Source: Alentia gelatinosa | Lineage: Eukaryota > Annelida > Polychaeta > Phyllodocida > Polynoidae | DNA length: 64,000 nt | Assembly: GCA_950022655.1 (NCBI GenBank) | Contig: OX465584.1 | Location: 5,961,694-6,025,693 of the forward strand | Reading direction: 5' to 3' | Shown here: positions 45,421-57,008 of the stretch, piece after piece | How positions within the stretch are numbered: position 1 is the first letter of the stretch | Layout: the number at the start of each line of letters is the position of its first letter | Program-made: the position numbers and the translations under genes | Notes under the pieces: generated by a model | Told to the model about the DNA's origin: nothing | The model's database searches: none | What the model saw: only the letters and a program-made list of their open reading frames with translations

Positions 45421-45869
45421 TCTATGTGATGCCTTATGAAAAACAGCACAAGTAACGTAGGGAGAAGCAGTTATGTATTACATATCCACTTATTACTAAG
45501 AAGAACAATTTTCGTTTCCTTACTGGTCACTTCATTTGCAAGTACATTTGTAGTTAGCATTCTGATGAGTGCCCAATAAAGCACAGTCATTTATTATACT
45601 TCCAAGCATATATACCATCAAACTTTTCTTTCCAAAAGAAAGCAGTCAGTAGTGGCCTGGGCATTTGGAAGAAAAGTGTAGACTCAAGTGAAGGAGGTGA
45701 AAATCTGTATACGTCTGAAAAAACATCTTTGAGTGACAGGCATCATTTTGTGCAGGGTATGTGGAGGGTGGCTTATGATAGGAAGTGGATAGTGGGTGGA
45801 ATGTGGTGGGCAGCAAGAACTCATCAGGCTGAAAAGAAGCATTCTATGGCAGGAAGCTCAATCCATGCA

Positions 45870-46265
45870 TCTCCTAATGGGTGGCAGGCAGATTATAATG
45901 GGTTGTCCATTCACAGACACATCACAGTGGGTGGCAGGCAGCGTACAGTGGATAACTCATTCTAGACACATCACAGTGGGTTGCTCATTCGAGAGACAGC
46001 ACAGTGGGTGGCAGGCGGCTTATAATGGAGAACTCATTCTAAACACACCACAGTGGGTGGCAGGTAGCTTATAGTGGATAACTCATTCTAGACACATCAC
46101 AGTGGGTGGCAGGCAGTTAACAGTGGGTGGCTCATTCTCGACACATCACAGTGGGTGACAGGTAGCTTATAGTGAAGAACTCATTCTAGACACATTTCAG
46201 TGGGTGGCAGGCAGCTTATAGTGGGTGGCCCATCCTCAACACATCACAGTGGGTGGCAGGCGGCA
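45870..46265 (+). repeat. About 49-bp tandem repeat, eight copies
   Basis: CACATCACAGTGGGTGGCAG, GCAGCTTATAGTGGATAAC and TCATTCTAGA recur with small changes. Confidence 0.85.
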
Positions 46266-46289
46266 GGCTGTAGATGAGAGCCCTGACCA

Positions 46290-46545
46290 ATGAAGCGGTC
46301 AAGATGTTGTGGTGCCAGACTGGCCGGAAGTGTCCAATAGAGGCAGCGATTGACATGCGCAGTAATGGGCGTATTAGAGCGGCGGCGTCCCGTTAGAGGG
46401 ATTGGTTTCCATGGGGACTGCGACCCCCCCCCCCCCTCCCCAGCCTCCTTACCGCACGGACGATCAGCCTGATAGCCATTGGCTGAGAGGAGAGCACGTC
46501 CACCAGTGGCGCCACCTTAGCGGCGGTCGTGGAACTGCAGACTGT
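46290..46545. promoter_or_regulatory. Promoter-like stretch (CCAAT and NRF1-like sites)
   Basis: Within 200 bases there are four CCAAT-type words (GACCAATGAAG, GTCCAATAG, GATTGGTTTC, GCCATTGGCTG), a CATGCGCAGTA NRF1-like site and CpG-rich GCGGCGGCGTCCCG. That density is unusual in this AT-rich window. No exon can be assigned. Confidence 0.3.
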
Positions 46546-46554
46546 GAGATTATA

Positions 46555-46890
46555 GTGCCGAGTTGTTCTGTATTTAACCGATTTATGGCGTGTAGGATTC
46601 GAATCCTCTTCTGAACGTGCTTTAAGAAGTTAGGTTAAATCTGACGTACAAGATGATGATTTTGTTCCCCACTTTAATAAAAGAAAAGAGACAGGGGAAG
46701 ATTCATCAGTTTTTTAATTAAACGCAGATGGCACCAGAGTTAAAACTGGTCTGACACCTGGTGAAGTGCCGAGTTGTGCTGTATTTAGCCGATTTATGGC
46801 GTGTGCGATTCGAATCCTCTTCTGGGCATGCTTTAAGAAGTTAGGTAAAATCTGACGTACAAGAAGATGATTTTGTTCTTTTGATAAAAG
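46555..46890 (+). repeat. Direct duplication with a tRNA B-box-like word
   Basis: GCCGAGTTGTTCTGTATTTA through GGATTCGAATCCTCTTCTG to AAATCTGACGTACAAGA occurs at 46556-46656 and again at 46769-46870. GATTCGAATCC fits a pol III B box but no A box is seen, so it is at best a SINE relic. Confidence 0.55.
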
Positions 46891-47450
46891 AAAAGAGAAA
46901 TGTTTATACCTTTGTTTGTTTAGTGTGGGACACGCTTAGAAAAGCTTAGGAGATGGACTTTCAGCATGCTGCAAACATTATCCTTTCACCATCGGTGTGC
47001 CAACTCTGTGTCTTTGGTAAGGTATAGAGAGCCAGTACATATATATGTTAGTGTCTCAGAGCCCCGTTGCTCCACGTTTACGACAGAGTTGCGGATCGCA
47101 GAACAGCGATCCAAGGGCCTAAATGTTGCTCCTGAAATTTTGCGGATCATGTCGTAATCGCAAAAATAATTTCGTAATTGCGTAAAATAGGCTTTTAGCG
47201 ATACTTTTTTACGCAGACCCTCACACCAGTGCAAATCATCTGCGGATCACATCACTTTGGTTAGAAATGGCCTTGTCTGATCTCATGAGACTCTCAATAA
47301 CGATCCATACTGGCACTACCATGCCCCGCCCCTTGTTATTCTACCTATATTCTACCTATAGATTCACTCCACCAGATGTCAGATCAGTTTTAACTCTGGT
47401 GCTATCTGTATTTAATTAAAAAAACTAATGAATCTCTTTCTGTCTCATTT
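46687..47450. repeat. Inverted repeat pair of about 75 bp
   Basis: 46690-46763 (TCATCAGTTTTTTAATTAAA, GGCACCAGAGTTAAAACTGG) returns inverted at 47385-47450 (CAGTTTTAACTCTGGTGC, TTTAATTAAAAAAACT). The enclosed 620 bases hold part of an L repeat and GCGATCC/GGATCGC words. Confidence 0.5.
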
Positions 47451-47800
47451 AATATGTGCCCCTGGATTGTTGTATCGCTATCGCATCGTAAAAATTAGCA
47501 ATACCGAGTGAATATAGGGATACGATCCGATATTACGGGAGCAACGCTTTTTTTTAGTGGGATCGTTTAAGTAATCGTAAAAATAAAATAGCGATCCGAT
47601 TATAGCTAACGATACCACACAAACAGGAGCAACCAAGCTGACCCCACCACAGACTGAAGTAGCTCAGTGTCCTTCTGGTGATCCACACATTTGGACCCTC
47701 CAAAGGGCGAAGTAGAAGTAGCTGGTTGCTAAATGGGTTACAGCAAATGACTCAGAGAATGGATACAGCCCAGACCTTTTACTGATTAATTCATATAATA

Positions 47801-48079
47801 TAGAGGAAACCTATGAAATTTTATGGTCTGAGCTCGTATCCCATCGAGTTTGAATCACGTAGTAATTCACAAGCCGCGTAAATTATGTAGTGATTCAAAA
47901 GAAATGGGATCAGGCTCTGACCCTAAAATTGACAGGGTTTCTGAATTTATCTGACCCTTAACATTGACTAATTGGCTAACATTTGTGACATAATTCCCCA
48001 TTGGATATTTTTCCTAAATATCTCATGGGCGAGTTCCTAATATTAGGTCTATGCAGACGAAATACCAGGGGTGAGATAA
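47801..48079 (-). mobile_element. Family B two-module foldback element B6, reverse
   Basis: In reverse: TTATCTCACCCC, CATAGACCTAATATTAGG, inner repeat AGGGTCAGATAA, then the palindrome with ends CAGAAACCC and GGTTTCCTCTA. Arms match B2 closely (GAATCACGTAGTAATTCAC). The loop half is shortened to ACAAGCCGCG. Confidence 0.7.
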
Positions 48080-48399
48080 GATTTCATTCTCATTCATCAA
48101 TGATGAAGTTCCATCTATCAATTGCATGCATTTCCTCAGAAATCATAGAAAGCATAAATGAACATTCCTCAGTTTGCAAAACAGAATCTGAATATGGACT
48201 ATGACAAATGTCAACTGCATTCAAAACATCTAAGGACCATACATAGAGGATGAGGTTATCAAAGATACACATTAGACGAATCAGTATCTTAATAAAATAA
48301 ACAATTTCTAAAACCATCTTCCACTGTAGGTGCTTTTATCCATAGGAACGAGTGAAGGAAACACTAAGAGTTTATGAAGCTACGTCAAAGTCTCGTCAA

Positions 48400-48880
48400 C
48401 TCCGAGAACTCCGCGAAGCCACCGGAAACGCTCACAGAAAACGCCCTCTAGCGTCTCCCCAGGGCGACGTCTGATGATGGCTTGGAGGGGTAGGGGGCCG
48501 GCCCCCCCCCTTGCCACCCCCCCCCCCCCCCTTACCACCCCAAAGCCGCCGGGGCGGCGAGTCCGATTCATTTGGCGGGAGATCTCGAGCCTAAATAGCA
48601 TCTTTTGATGGATGACCCAAGATGGCCGCCGCCGACGGTGTCTCACCTAATGATAGCCCCCCGCACCCCGCGTGGCCGGTAAAAGCAGGATCGCACAAGT
48701 AAAAGGTGGAGCGCCCAGGGAGGAAACGGCAGTAGCCATAAGCGTGGTGATCACTTTGGGGAGATGTCGAAGGGGGGTGACTAGGGGGCGGACGGGCCCC
48801 CCGGGGGTGCAGGGAGGGGGGTGATTTGACTGCTGGTGTCGGCAGGGTGTTAAATTTGTCCTCTAAATACGGGACACGGA
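48400..48880. promoter_or_regulatory. CpG-rich island with E2F-like and YY1-like sites
   Basis: The densest CpG stretch of the window. TTTGGCGGGAG at 48571 fits an E2F site and AAGATGGCCGCC at 48619 fits the YY1 motif that sits at the start codon of many animal genes. Runs of C at 48506 and 48522 are also present. Open frames on both strands cross it, so direction is unsure. Confidence 0.4.
48622..48678 (+). CDS. Candidate first coding exon in a CpG island (tentative)
   Basis: AAG-ATG-GCC is a good Kozak context and the ATG overlaps the YY1-like word, a common arrangement at animal start codons. The frame reads MAAADGVSPNDSPPHPAW and then meets CCG/GTAAAAG, an acceptable donor; unspliced it stops after 26 codons. 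An opposite-strand frame beginning MLFRLEISRQMN and reaching GTG/GTAAGG is an alternative. I recognise neither, and no downstream exon was found. Confidence 0.25.
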
Positions 48881-48900
48881 GCAAGAGGCAGATTAACCCT

Positions 48901-49406
48901 TTAAAGGCATATCGGACAATTTCGCTTGAAAATTAAATTTGATATGTTGATCTCCAAGTGTTGTGGAACACGTATCTAACGTAAAATTCGGGGGTCACCG
49001 TGCTAGTTTTTGATTTATGGATCGATATTGTGATGATTTTATATTAGAATATATAAAAATTCTAAAAATTATTTTTTCACATGGTAAAACCCATGTCGTT
49101 TTTCTCAAACTTTCACAGAATAATGTACATATATAGTACTTCTTATTCAGGATTTAAAAATCATAGGTCACCGTCCTTGTTTTTGAAAGAATTGAAGAAA
49201 ACTATATTTTTCAGTACATCTCCTATGTAAATCAAGCAAATGTAAACTGGCCTATTTTAACTATTGGAATTGGGAAAGCTGGACAAAACGTTTAATTAAC
49301 TTATGTAGAATTAGAATAAATCCAAAGAAACGAGTTTTGACTAGTATTTGACACTATTCAAAAATCACTAGGTGGCACCATTGTGGATTGTAGGGTATGC
49401 TTTTAA
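48901..49406 (+). mobile_element. Family H TTAA-ended MITE, reference copy
   Basis: TTAAAGGCATATCGGACAAT opens and TTGTAGGGTATGCTTTTAA closes. Body landmarks are GATCTCCAAGTGTTGTGG and GGTCACCGTGCTAGTTTTTG. Non-coding, 506 bp, TTAA at both ends. Confidence 0.7.
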
Positions 49407-49725
49407 CAGCGGGCATTTTTACTGTATATCTGGGTCATATCATGTTGCCAGATAAAGTATACTTACAAATCAAATGCCACCATAGTTACATTGATATTCA
49501 TATACATGTACTGGTAAAACGTCTACATTCATAGTCCATTTTACAAACGAAAGGTTTTATATTGTTTCTATCGGTTTGCAGCGGGAGGGCAGTAGGTGCA
49601 CGGATTTACGAAAGGTCAGTACCTTCTGAAAGTAACATAATCCTTTTTACAATTGGTTCCATATTTGCTATTTGATGATCAAATACGGTCATTTCTAGCG
49701 AGTTTTCCTTTTCTTAAGCCTTTAA

Positions 49726-50103
49726 GCACCCCTCTCATAAGATACCACACTCTCTTGTGTGGAAGAGCGACAATGTACCTGTCGAATACAAATGTGAAAT
49801 AAAAAAAAAATAAATAAAAAAAGTGATATTCCGTACAAGGTTCTCACTACCCTCAATGGGAGAAGAATTCTTAACAAACTAGGCTTAGAATCTTGAGAAT
49901 CTATACTGGCACACAGTATTCCCGCTAGGTGGCATCATTGAGATTATAGGAATCTTTGGGTTGCATTGATGCAAGTCATTAGCACGGGAGGCAGGCCAGT
50001 GGATTCTCAAGGCTCTAAGCCTAGTTCGTTAAGAATTTCCATAGAGCGTAGTGAGAGTACAGAATACCACTTAGAGACTGTGAGATCTTATGAGACGGGT
50101 GCA
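49726..50103. mobile_element. O-type long-inverted-repeat MITE
   Basis: GCACCCCTCTCATAAGAT and ATCTTATGAGACGGGTGC are the ends, and the inverted repeats run for about 95 bp through TTCTTAACAAACTAGGCTTA. A 69-base insertion occupies the left arm. Other copies: 57626-57840 and the left edge at 56519. Confidence 0.75.
49757..49826 (+). mobile_element. Tiny retro-insertion in the O-type MITE arm
   Basis: CACACTCTCT and AAGTGATATTC are adjacent in the copy at 57626. Here TGTGTGGAAGAGCGACAATG up to ATGTGAAATAAAAAAAAAAT lies between them. An A-rich 3' end and extreme 5' truncation point to a LINE-type insertion. Confidence 0.6.
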
Positions 50104-50349
50104 CCAAGGACGGCTGCCTGTGGCCGAGCTACTCCCATAAGGACGGGTGTTGGTGGCAGTTCGTCTGGCTAGAGGAAGTGCACATGATGGTTAAAACTGA
50201 TAATTCAAGTTTGTAATCATGCAATATGATACATAATCATGAATATTTTATTTCTTCTAAATAGAATACTAAATAAGATGCTATATCTACATTTTCTGAA
50301 GATTTCAGGAATATTGCTCTATTGTTTCTTTGATAAAATCTTTTCGTTA

Positions 50350-50705
50350 ATATTGGAACAATGATGCCTCCAGGCATTATGCATCTTCAGTGTGGTGATG
50401 CCTCCAGGCATCATGCGTCTTTAGTGTGGTGATGCCTCCAGGCATCATGCGTCTTAATTATGGTGATGCCTCCAGGCATCATGTGTCTTTAGTGAGGTGA
50501 TGCCTCCAGGCATCATGCATCTTTAGTGTGGTGATGCCTCTAGGCATCATGCATCTTTAGTGTGGTGATGCCTCTAGGCATCATGCATCTTTAGTGTGGT
50601 GATGCCTCTAGGCATCATGCATCTTTAGTGCGCTGATGCCTCCAGGCATCAGCGCACTAAAGACACATCTTTAGTGGGGTGATGCCTCCAGGCATTATGC
50701 GTCCT
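50350..50705 (+). repeat. 34-36-bp minisatellite of small hairpins
   Basis: Each of about ten units contains TGATGCCTCCAGGCATCA, an 8-bp stem with a CC loop, separated by TGCATCTTTAGTGTGG. At 50622-50662 one unit has become a perfect palindrome with 19-bp arms. Confidence 0.85.
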
Positions 50706-50789
50706 TAAATGGTTAATCTAAATATACAAAATCATAAAATAAGTCGGTGTGAGTTCGCTCAACCCTACTGTGATCAGAGGGTGGATGTC

Positions 50790-50820
<31 letters not shown>

Positions 50821-51363
50821 GAGCGCAGCCTCCTTTCTTAAATATCGCGTACAAGCCTCAAACGACCACGTGGTCCATAAACGTGTTATTATCAAAACGA
50901 GGCTGGGCTGTACGTCGGTGTAAATCTCCTGTGTGGGAGGGCGGAAGGCGGCGAGTTCTTATCGGAGCGGGCCAGTTCGGGGCTGCCACAGTAAAGCACG
51001 GCTTCTGTGCCTACCACCAATGGCTTCTTGTCCCAGGACACAGAGTTAATGATTAGCAGTAGATCTCTGGCCGCTTCACTGTGGCTGGGCTGGGGGAAGT
51101 TTAGAAACACACCTAGATTGGCCGCTACCTGTTTTATTAATAGACACTTCAAATCTACCCTCTGTGATCTCACTGAGTCTTAACGGGTTACGGACAGTTA
51201 AAAGAAGAAGCAGATGGAGTTTCCGTCACAGACGGATAAGCGCAGTTCTTGTAAGTCCAGTGTGGTAAGGTCAAGCATTGGTACACTGACGTCTTACATG
51301 TCTAGATGTACATCTTGATTTTGCTTTACTGACCAGCTTCAGTCTCTGGGTTACATTGTCTAT
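50706..51363. other. No gene recognised
   Basis: Contains a TG then G run at 50790-50820. A 115-codon open frame starts at 50709 and crosses this low-complexity run; I see no known motif in it. Confidence 0.4.
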
Positions 51364-51606
51364 AAAGTGGAATTCACACGGTAGGATTCATGTACCACAA
51401 AGGGTTCACAATCTCTATTCTGTTCCTTGTTAAGTGGAATTCTCACGGTGGGATTCATGTACCTCACAGGGTTCAAAATCTCATGAGATTCTGTTTTTTG
51501 TTAAGTGGAATTCACACGGTGGGATTCATGTACCTCACAGGGTTCACAATCTCATGAGATTCTGTTCTTTGTTAAGTGGAATTCTCACCGTGGGATTTAT
51601 GAAGAC
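51364..51606 (+). repeat. Tandem copies of the family I left end
   Basis: Four copies of AAGTGGAATTCACACGGTGG, ATTCATGTACCTCACAGGG and AAATCTCATGAGATTCTG at about 76-bp spacing. These are the left terminal repeat and sub-terminus of family I MITEs, without a right end. Confidence 0.75.
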
Positions 51607-52097
51607 CCTTTTCTGTAAATCGTACAAGGGTTATCATTTAATGATATCTTGGGTTCGTTCGCTAAGACAGTCTTAGCCATCCATAAGGTCGTCCAAAAGT
51701 GTTGAATAAAGTTGGCCAACATCGTCCCCTTTGTGTCCTTAACGTACAGAAAAGGGTCTAAATGTAACATCCTCCATGGCATACAGAAAAAGGTCTACAT
51801 GTACGATCCTACAGGGCATACAGAAAAAGGGTCTACATGTACGAGCCTATATGATTCAACGGGCCCGGGCAGGTGACCAGTGTCGCTGCCTGTAGCGTTA
51901 ACAGGTGTCAGTAAGTGGTTCTATTTGCACTCTCCACTCTCACCTCCTGTTTAAACACTGGTGCCCACTCCTACTCTTGTCGGGGTGGTGCACGGTTAAC
52001 ACTGGTCGCTGGTATTTACTGGCTTTACTTATTTGAACTGCTGTGCCACTCCAACAAGAAGAAACGTCAATAAAGGTGTTTGGTGTCGCAGAGGAAC

Positions 52098-52553
52098 TTA
52101 AAGACAAATGCTGGTAGTTAGGTGACTTCTAAATTCTATTGAGTTTTGCAAATAACTCCGGATGATATAAGTTCTATATATCAGCAAATAGAAAATGCAA
52201 TAAAAATGGCATGTCACCATGCTAACTTCTATGGGAGGGTCATCTGAAAATGTAAGTGGTTAACTATTGGTGTCGATGTGAAAAAGCAATATTTTGACTT
52301 CGTGGCTAGATGACACTGATGTTCTATTGCTATATTTAAATAATTCCAGATTCTGCTGGTTAGGAACATATACAAATGAGAAATGCTAAAACAATACTAT
52401 GTCACCATGCTAACTTCTATGGGAAGGCCATCTGAAAAGATGAGTGCTTAACTATTGGTGTCTGCTACATTTTCATGACACGAGATGGTAGGACCAGTGT
52501 AAACTGAGTAGCAACAGGGGGAGCAGCGATACCTACCCGCATTTGTCTTTAAG
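52098..52553. mobile_element. Family J TTAA-ended MITE, reference copy
   Basis: TTAAAGACAAATGC opens and GCATTTGTCTTTAA closes, perfect over 14 bp with the TTAA. The inside has two copies of ATGTCACCATGCTAACTTC and AATGCTAAAA, so part of the body is duplicated. Confidence 0.75.
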
Positions 52554-52954
52554 TGAGTGTTCGGCAATTTTCTTCCAAATAGTCCCACTAAAATGTATAT
52601 AAGAGACATTGGAGACAAGGAATATATAGCGAGGGACCTGGGACCTGTTTCAGTAGTTTCGTGACATATCTAAATGGCGTCTGTGACACCATACAGACAG
52701 ATCACAAGACTGCAATCGATGACACACAGAATTTCACTCACTCCCGGTAGGAATTAAGCGATGACACTTTAAGATGAGTAGGGGATACATAAAACCTATA
52801 ATTGTTCCAAATATGAAGAACATTGGCAGCTCCGACCCTCTGATATTTGCTAGACTTTTTCTGCTGTTGCTTGCACTGTTGGCGCTGCTGTTGATGTCTG
52901 TCTAGGCCTAATGTTGAACTGTATGCATACAATAAAAAAAAATATTAAAAAAAA

Positions 52955-53650
52955 TTCTATGTTGATACTCTGAAAAAGCACTTGTACTGTATATTGGACA
53001 ACAATAAAAGAATGTTCTGAAAAAAAATCGTCAATCAGCTACGCCTCGATAACGATTGCAGCCCATCCAAACTCGTGGAGTATTGTGTATTTACCCAGTT
53101 CTATATAAATGTATTTAGATAACAAGAAAAGCCAATTACATGTGTTTTGTAAAACTGATATGGAATCATTCTATGTTGATACTATGTACTTGTACTGTAA
53201 ATGGGACAACAATAAAAGAATGTTCTGGAAAAGAAGGCATCAATTAAATGTAAACAGAGGACCATCTCATTGTCAATAATCAACAATTATCTAAGGCGAA
53301 TTTCGTAAAAAGGAAATAACCACTATTTTCGGATATGGCTTACAATAACTGGATCAATTAATAATTAATCACTGGGTGATTTAAGAAATTTGGACCAACT
53401 AGCACCTCTGAAGCAAGTGTTGTTTTGAAATCCAAAGTTACATGCGGGTTATCTCTTACAGATATTCCACTCATAGATGTGTGAGTAAACGATAGATATA
53501 ATCCCATATAAACAGAGAGAAAATAATTATATACAGTACTACATTATAATCGTCAATCAGCTTCGCCTCGATAACGATTGCAACCCATCCAAACCCGTGG
53601 AGTATTGTGTATTTATACAATTCTCTATCCAGTTCTATATAAATGTATTT
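52955..53650 (+). repeat. Segmental duplication with family B half-hairpins
   Basis: CTTGTACTGTATATTGGACA with AATAAAAGAATGTTCTG occurs at about 52980 and 53190. CGTCAATCAGCTACGCCTCG with CATCCAAACTCGTGGAGTAT occurs at 53029 and 53551. Each half-hairpin keeps a GCCTCG loop and one arm only. Confidence 0.5.
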
Positions 53651-53699
53651 TATGAGCAATAACGTGACCATATCTCTATTTACACACGATGTATGGGTC

Positions 53700-55199
53700 T
53701 GCATATAATCAGGCCAGGAGTCGCCTGCCCCACTTTAAGTTCTAATATCACCTTCCCACAAACCCCAGTCCTGGCAGATAACAAACACCAATCACCTTCC
53801 CAGAATCCACTTCGGCGGTCGACGACTCCGAGATTTAACGAGACTAATCATCGCTTTAAATACTTGGCCAACCCACTCTGTAAGCCATTGCATGATGTTT
53901 TTTGCAGAGTAGTACGGACTTGTATATCCAAGTCCACAAACTCAGCATTTACATCTCATTTGATGCAGGCTGCATTTAGATATTAGATACAGATTAGGTA
54001 CATCATTGCCTCGTGTTTTTGAGCGAATACTTCTATAACACGTTTAGAATTGCTAAGGCTCCCTAGGACGAAACGCTGGTTTCATGTATGAGTGGTCAAG
54101 TTTTCAGCCCTTTGTAAAAATCTGGTACTTCTTGCGGTAGACTGGCCTCAGTCCCTGTATCCTACCCCTCCACCCCTTCTGAGTGACATAGGGACTGGTC
54201 TCATCCGTAAACGGCCGTGTAGACTGGCGCGATTTTGTGCCACACTCCCCAAGCAGAGGTCTGGCTACTGGTCAGGATATCTGCTGGGAGATTGATACCC
54301 TCTCACTTTGATCTCAATCGAGACATAGTCAGGAGTAGGTGAAATATATTGCTATGACAACACAGGCGGCCAGGGAACTGGAGGGGGGATGGGGGAGGGG
54401 TAGAGGGAGGTATAGGGTTACAGGGAGTGGCTAGGGGTCATAAACAGGAGATTCTGGTCAGAGTGGACAAGTCTTTGATTCATGGGCCAGTCAGAGAAGG
54501 ACACATGCTATAATGAATTGTATTCCGATTTTCTTTAATCATTTAATGAATGTACATAATCAAAGACTTGAGCAAGTCTATTCTTGCGGAAGTATACAGT
54601 ATACAGTGAGTCAATCATGTTTAATAAGTGATGATGGAGTGACCAGTTTATTGCAGTGTGAAGCGTAGAAAAAAAGTATTCTAATTTCACATAAGGGGTC
54701 ACTATGGACTGGGAAAGAGTGTCCACTAAATGCAGGGTCCTACTGTATATATATATATGTATAAGGAAATACAGTAACATAGTGTAAAGTCTTGAGCCCT
54801 ACTTGCATAAGTAGTAGACCTTAAGAGAGAGAAAGTCAGAACTCAACACAGAAGTACAAGGTACTACTCTGAGTCAGAACCTGAGACTAACTGTTTATTG
54901 ACAGGAATGGGTCTTTTTTGTATACCCTTAGCAGGACGTTCACATGACAGGCTTGGCATCTGTGAGCTCTGCACTCTCATTGGCTATTGTACCAACAGCC
55001 TATAGGGGATGACCAAATCTGTTACGGTTGAGCGCCTGTTCCGGTCTGTTGCACATGTCAGGAGGCCGCTCATGACACTGAACAAGTCAAGCTGTCATTG
55101 GTAGAGCGCCCTGCCCTCATGTGGACATACTGGGAACTAGAGCTGAGCAATAATAGGGGTATTATATGTCATTCAAAGCATAGCAGTCGTACTGTAAAG
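53700..55199. other. No gene recognised
   Basis: About 1.5 kb with no tandem or terminal repeat that I can support. GGGGGGATGGGGGAGGGG at 54384 is a local G-rich run. Open frames of up to 97 codons carry no recognised motif. Confidence 0.4.
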
Positions 55200-55428
55200 C
55201 CAGGTGTCCACCTACTACGATAAAGGATCAAGATTGCGTCGGAAAGGCACCATATATCGGGCAGTTGACCACGTTTCTGCGATTAGACCCTGATAAAAAG
55301 CCTATTGGCATGTCTAGACATATGTCTACGATTTTGCATCTTCCTGCTATGTCTCTGATATTTGCTTTTTGTATCGGTGCTATATCGGTAGGTCTAAATT
55401 TCTATCGTAATAGGTGGACGCCGGGCCT
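55200..55428. mobile_element. Family F-related short MITE
   Basis: AGGTGTCCACCTACTACGAT and ATCGTAATAGGTGGACGCC form the ends. The interior lacks the dense CTACGACAAGG words of the longer copies. Confidence 0.45.
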
Positions 55429-55689
55429 TGATATCAGGGAGGAGGTTACTAACCAAAATGGTGACTGTTCCAATTCAATTAGTTCCTCAATGATTAGGGG
55501 TAATTTAGATAATTACTTTCTTCTCATAGAAACCAATATCACTTGGCCATGATAGGGATGTATAGACCAGAACTTTACAATGTGTCGTGGTGCGTTTTGG
55601 TAGTGTGGTCACCTCTCTATATCCAGAAGACGCATCCCGTCGCACTACGACACAAAATCTTTTCTACCTTCTTTTCTACCAGCTGACAC

Positions 55690-56062
55690 AGTTAGCTCAG
55701 CGGTTAGACCCAAGGTTGTAGGACTTTTTGGGTTTGTGTGCCCCCCCCCAGCAGTGGTAGATGTACGGCTATATCAAAGGCCAATCCTTCTCATACCATG
55801 TCTATGTAGTGTGGGAAGTGAAAGAATTCTCACCTCGGTAAATGTGTAGAGATGTCTACCTACATTCATTTCATAGATTCGGTCAACCCAAAGTAAGTCT
55901 AATAGAACATATTGGACGTTAAACTAACCAAACAACACAAGATTTCTACCTGAATTCATCACAAAGATTTGATTACCACCCTTGTTGTGAAAAAAACCCT
56001 TGAGGAAGTGTGGTAAGGACCAATTATGGTTGACTGGACGTTAAACCAGACCAAAAAAACAG
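55690..56062 (+). mobile_element. SINE T with tRNA-like head
   Basis: TTAGCTCAGCGGTTAGACCC fits a pol III A box; the B box is weak. The body shares CAGTGGTAGATGTACGGC and CTCACCTCGGTAAATG with 37835-38136. Two tail-like phrases, ATTGGACGTTAAACTAACC at 55910 and GACTGGACGTTAAACCAG at 56035, suggest two fused copies. Confidence 0.55.
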
Positions 56063-56518
56063 CTACGATGCAGGAATTTCGTGTCGTGACCATGTCGTGG
56101 CCGTGTCGTAACGTTTCAGAAGCGGTGGGTGCCAGGCTTTTCTGGGCAGATTAATTAGTGCCTTTACGCCCACTGTCCCAGCTCTCAGTCCACGCTCCTC
56201 CCCGAGTCTTAGTGCTCTCCCCGTGTATGTAAACCAGCCCCCGGGAAGACAAGCATGCCGGCGGAGAAAGATGAAATGTTGTCGGCACCGGACCGTGTTT
56301 GTCCTGGGTACACTGCGCCGGGAGAGTGCAGGCAGTGCCTCTGGTTGGAGAGTGAATGGGGTGCTGAGAGAATGAAGCAAGCTGTGGATGGAGAGGATAG
56401 GGTGGGGGTAAAGTAAGCAGGGTTTTATGATTGAATATCGGCGAGGAGATTGAAGGAATGCTGAGGTATATTTGTGAGCATTTTGGACTGATCGATCCGG
56501 AGTTTTAGCTGTTGTGGT

Positions 56519-56557
56519 GCACCCTTCTCATAAGATCTCACACTCTCTAAGTGGTAT
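56519..56557 (+). mobile_element. O-type MITE left edge, split by family C elements
   Basis: GCACCCTTCTCATAAGATC and CTCTCTAAGTGGTAT match 57626-57663. The family C pair begins exactly there. After it, TTCTGTA continues the O sequence for about seven bases before similarity is lost. Confidence 0.5.
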
Positions 56558-57008
56558 TCCTATATACCTATGGCTGTACACTCTATGCTTACACCACGTT
56601 TTGGGGGGTGGAGTAACTTATGGATACTACCCAAGGTTGCCGTATACTACCCAAGGTTGCCGTATACTACCCAAGGTTGACATTTAGACCAATCAGATTG
56701 TCTCTTACAAAATTCATATGAAAAGCGCAGGGGGGGGGGGGATGTTAACATAAAGTGTCAAGTTACTCGATAAGGTTGGATCTGGCTTCAGGTTTGATGG
56801 TGGATGAGCAAATAACGCTAATTATCGTTATTAAACCACATTTGAGGGTATATAGGAATAGGGAAACCAAGTACCAGTGAAAGGAAGTCAAAATTACTCG
56901 GTAAGGCTTGGAAAAATTACTGCCCGCGGCCAAGGCCTTGGGCAGTAATTTTTCCAAGCCTTACCTCGTAACTTTGACTTCCTTTCACCGGAACATAGTT
57001 TCCCTCTA
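56557..57008 (+). mobile_element. Family C element C5 with a different first module
   Basis: Shares the ends TTCCTATATACC, GGTATATAGGAA and the palindrome AGGGAAACCAAG / AGTTTCCCTCTA, but the middle of module one is unrelated to other C copies. It has three TACCCAAGGTTGCCGTATAC units (56626-56690). The palindrome arms begin GTGAAAGGAAGTC instead of GAGCAAAAGTC. Confidence 0.75.

Noticed and set aside
46555..46890. tRNA genes at the GGATTCGAATCC words
   Set aside because: Only a B-box-like word is visible; no A box or acceptor stem was found at the required distance.
47121..47634. A MITE bounded by GTTGCTCCTG and CAGGAGCAAC
   Set aside because: The 10-bp inverted ends are short, the interior is crossed by another inverted repeat and no second copy was found.
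55265..55552. A 95-codon frame with hydrophobic stretches
   Set aside because: It lies mostly inside a family F-related MITE and shows no recognised domain.
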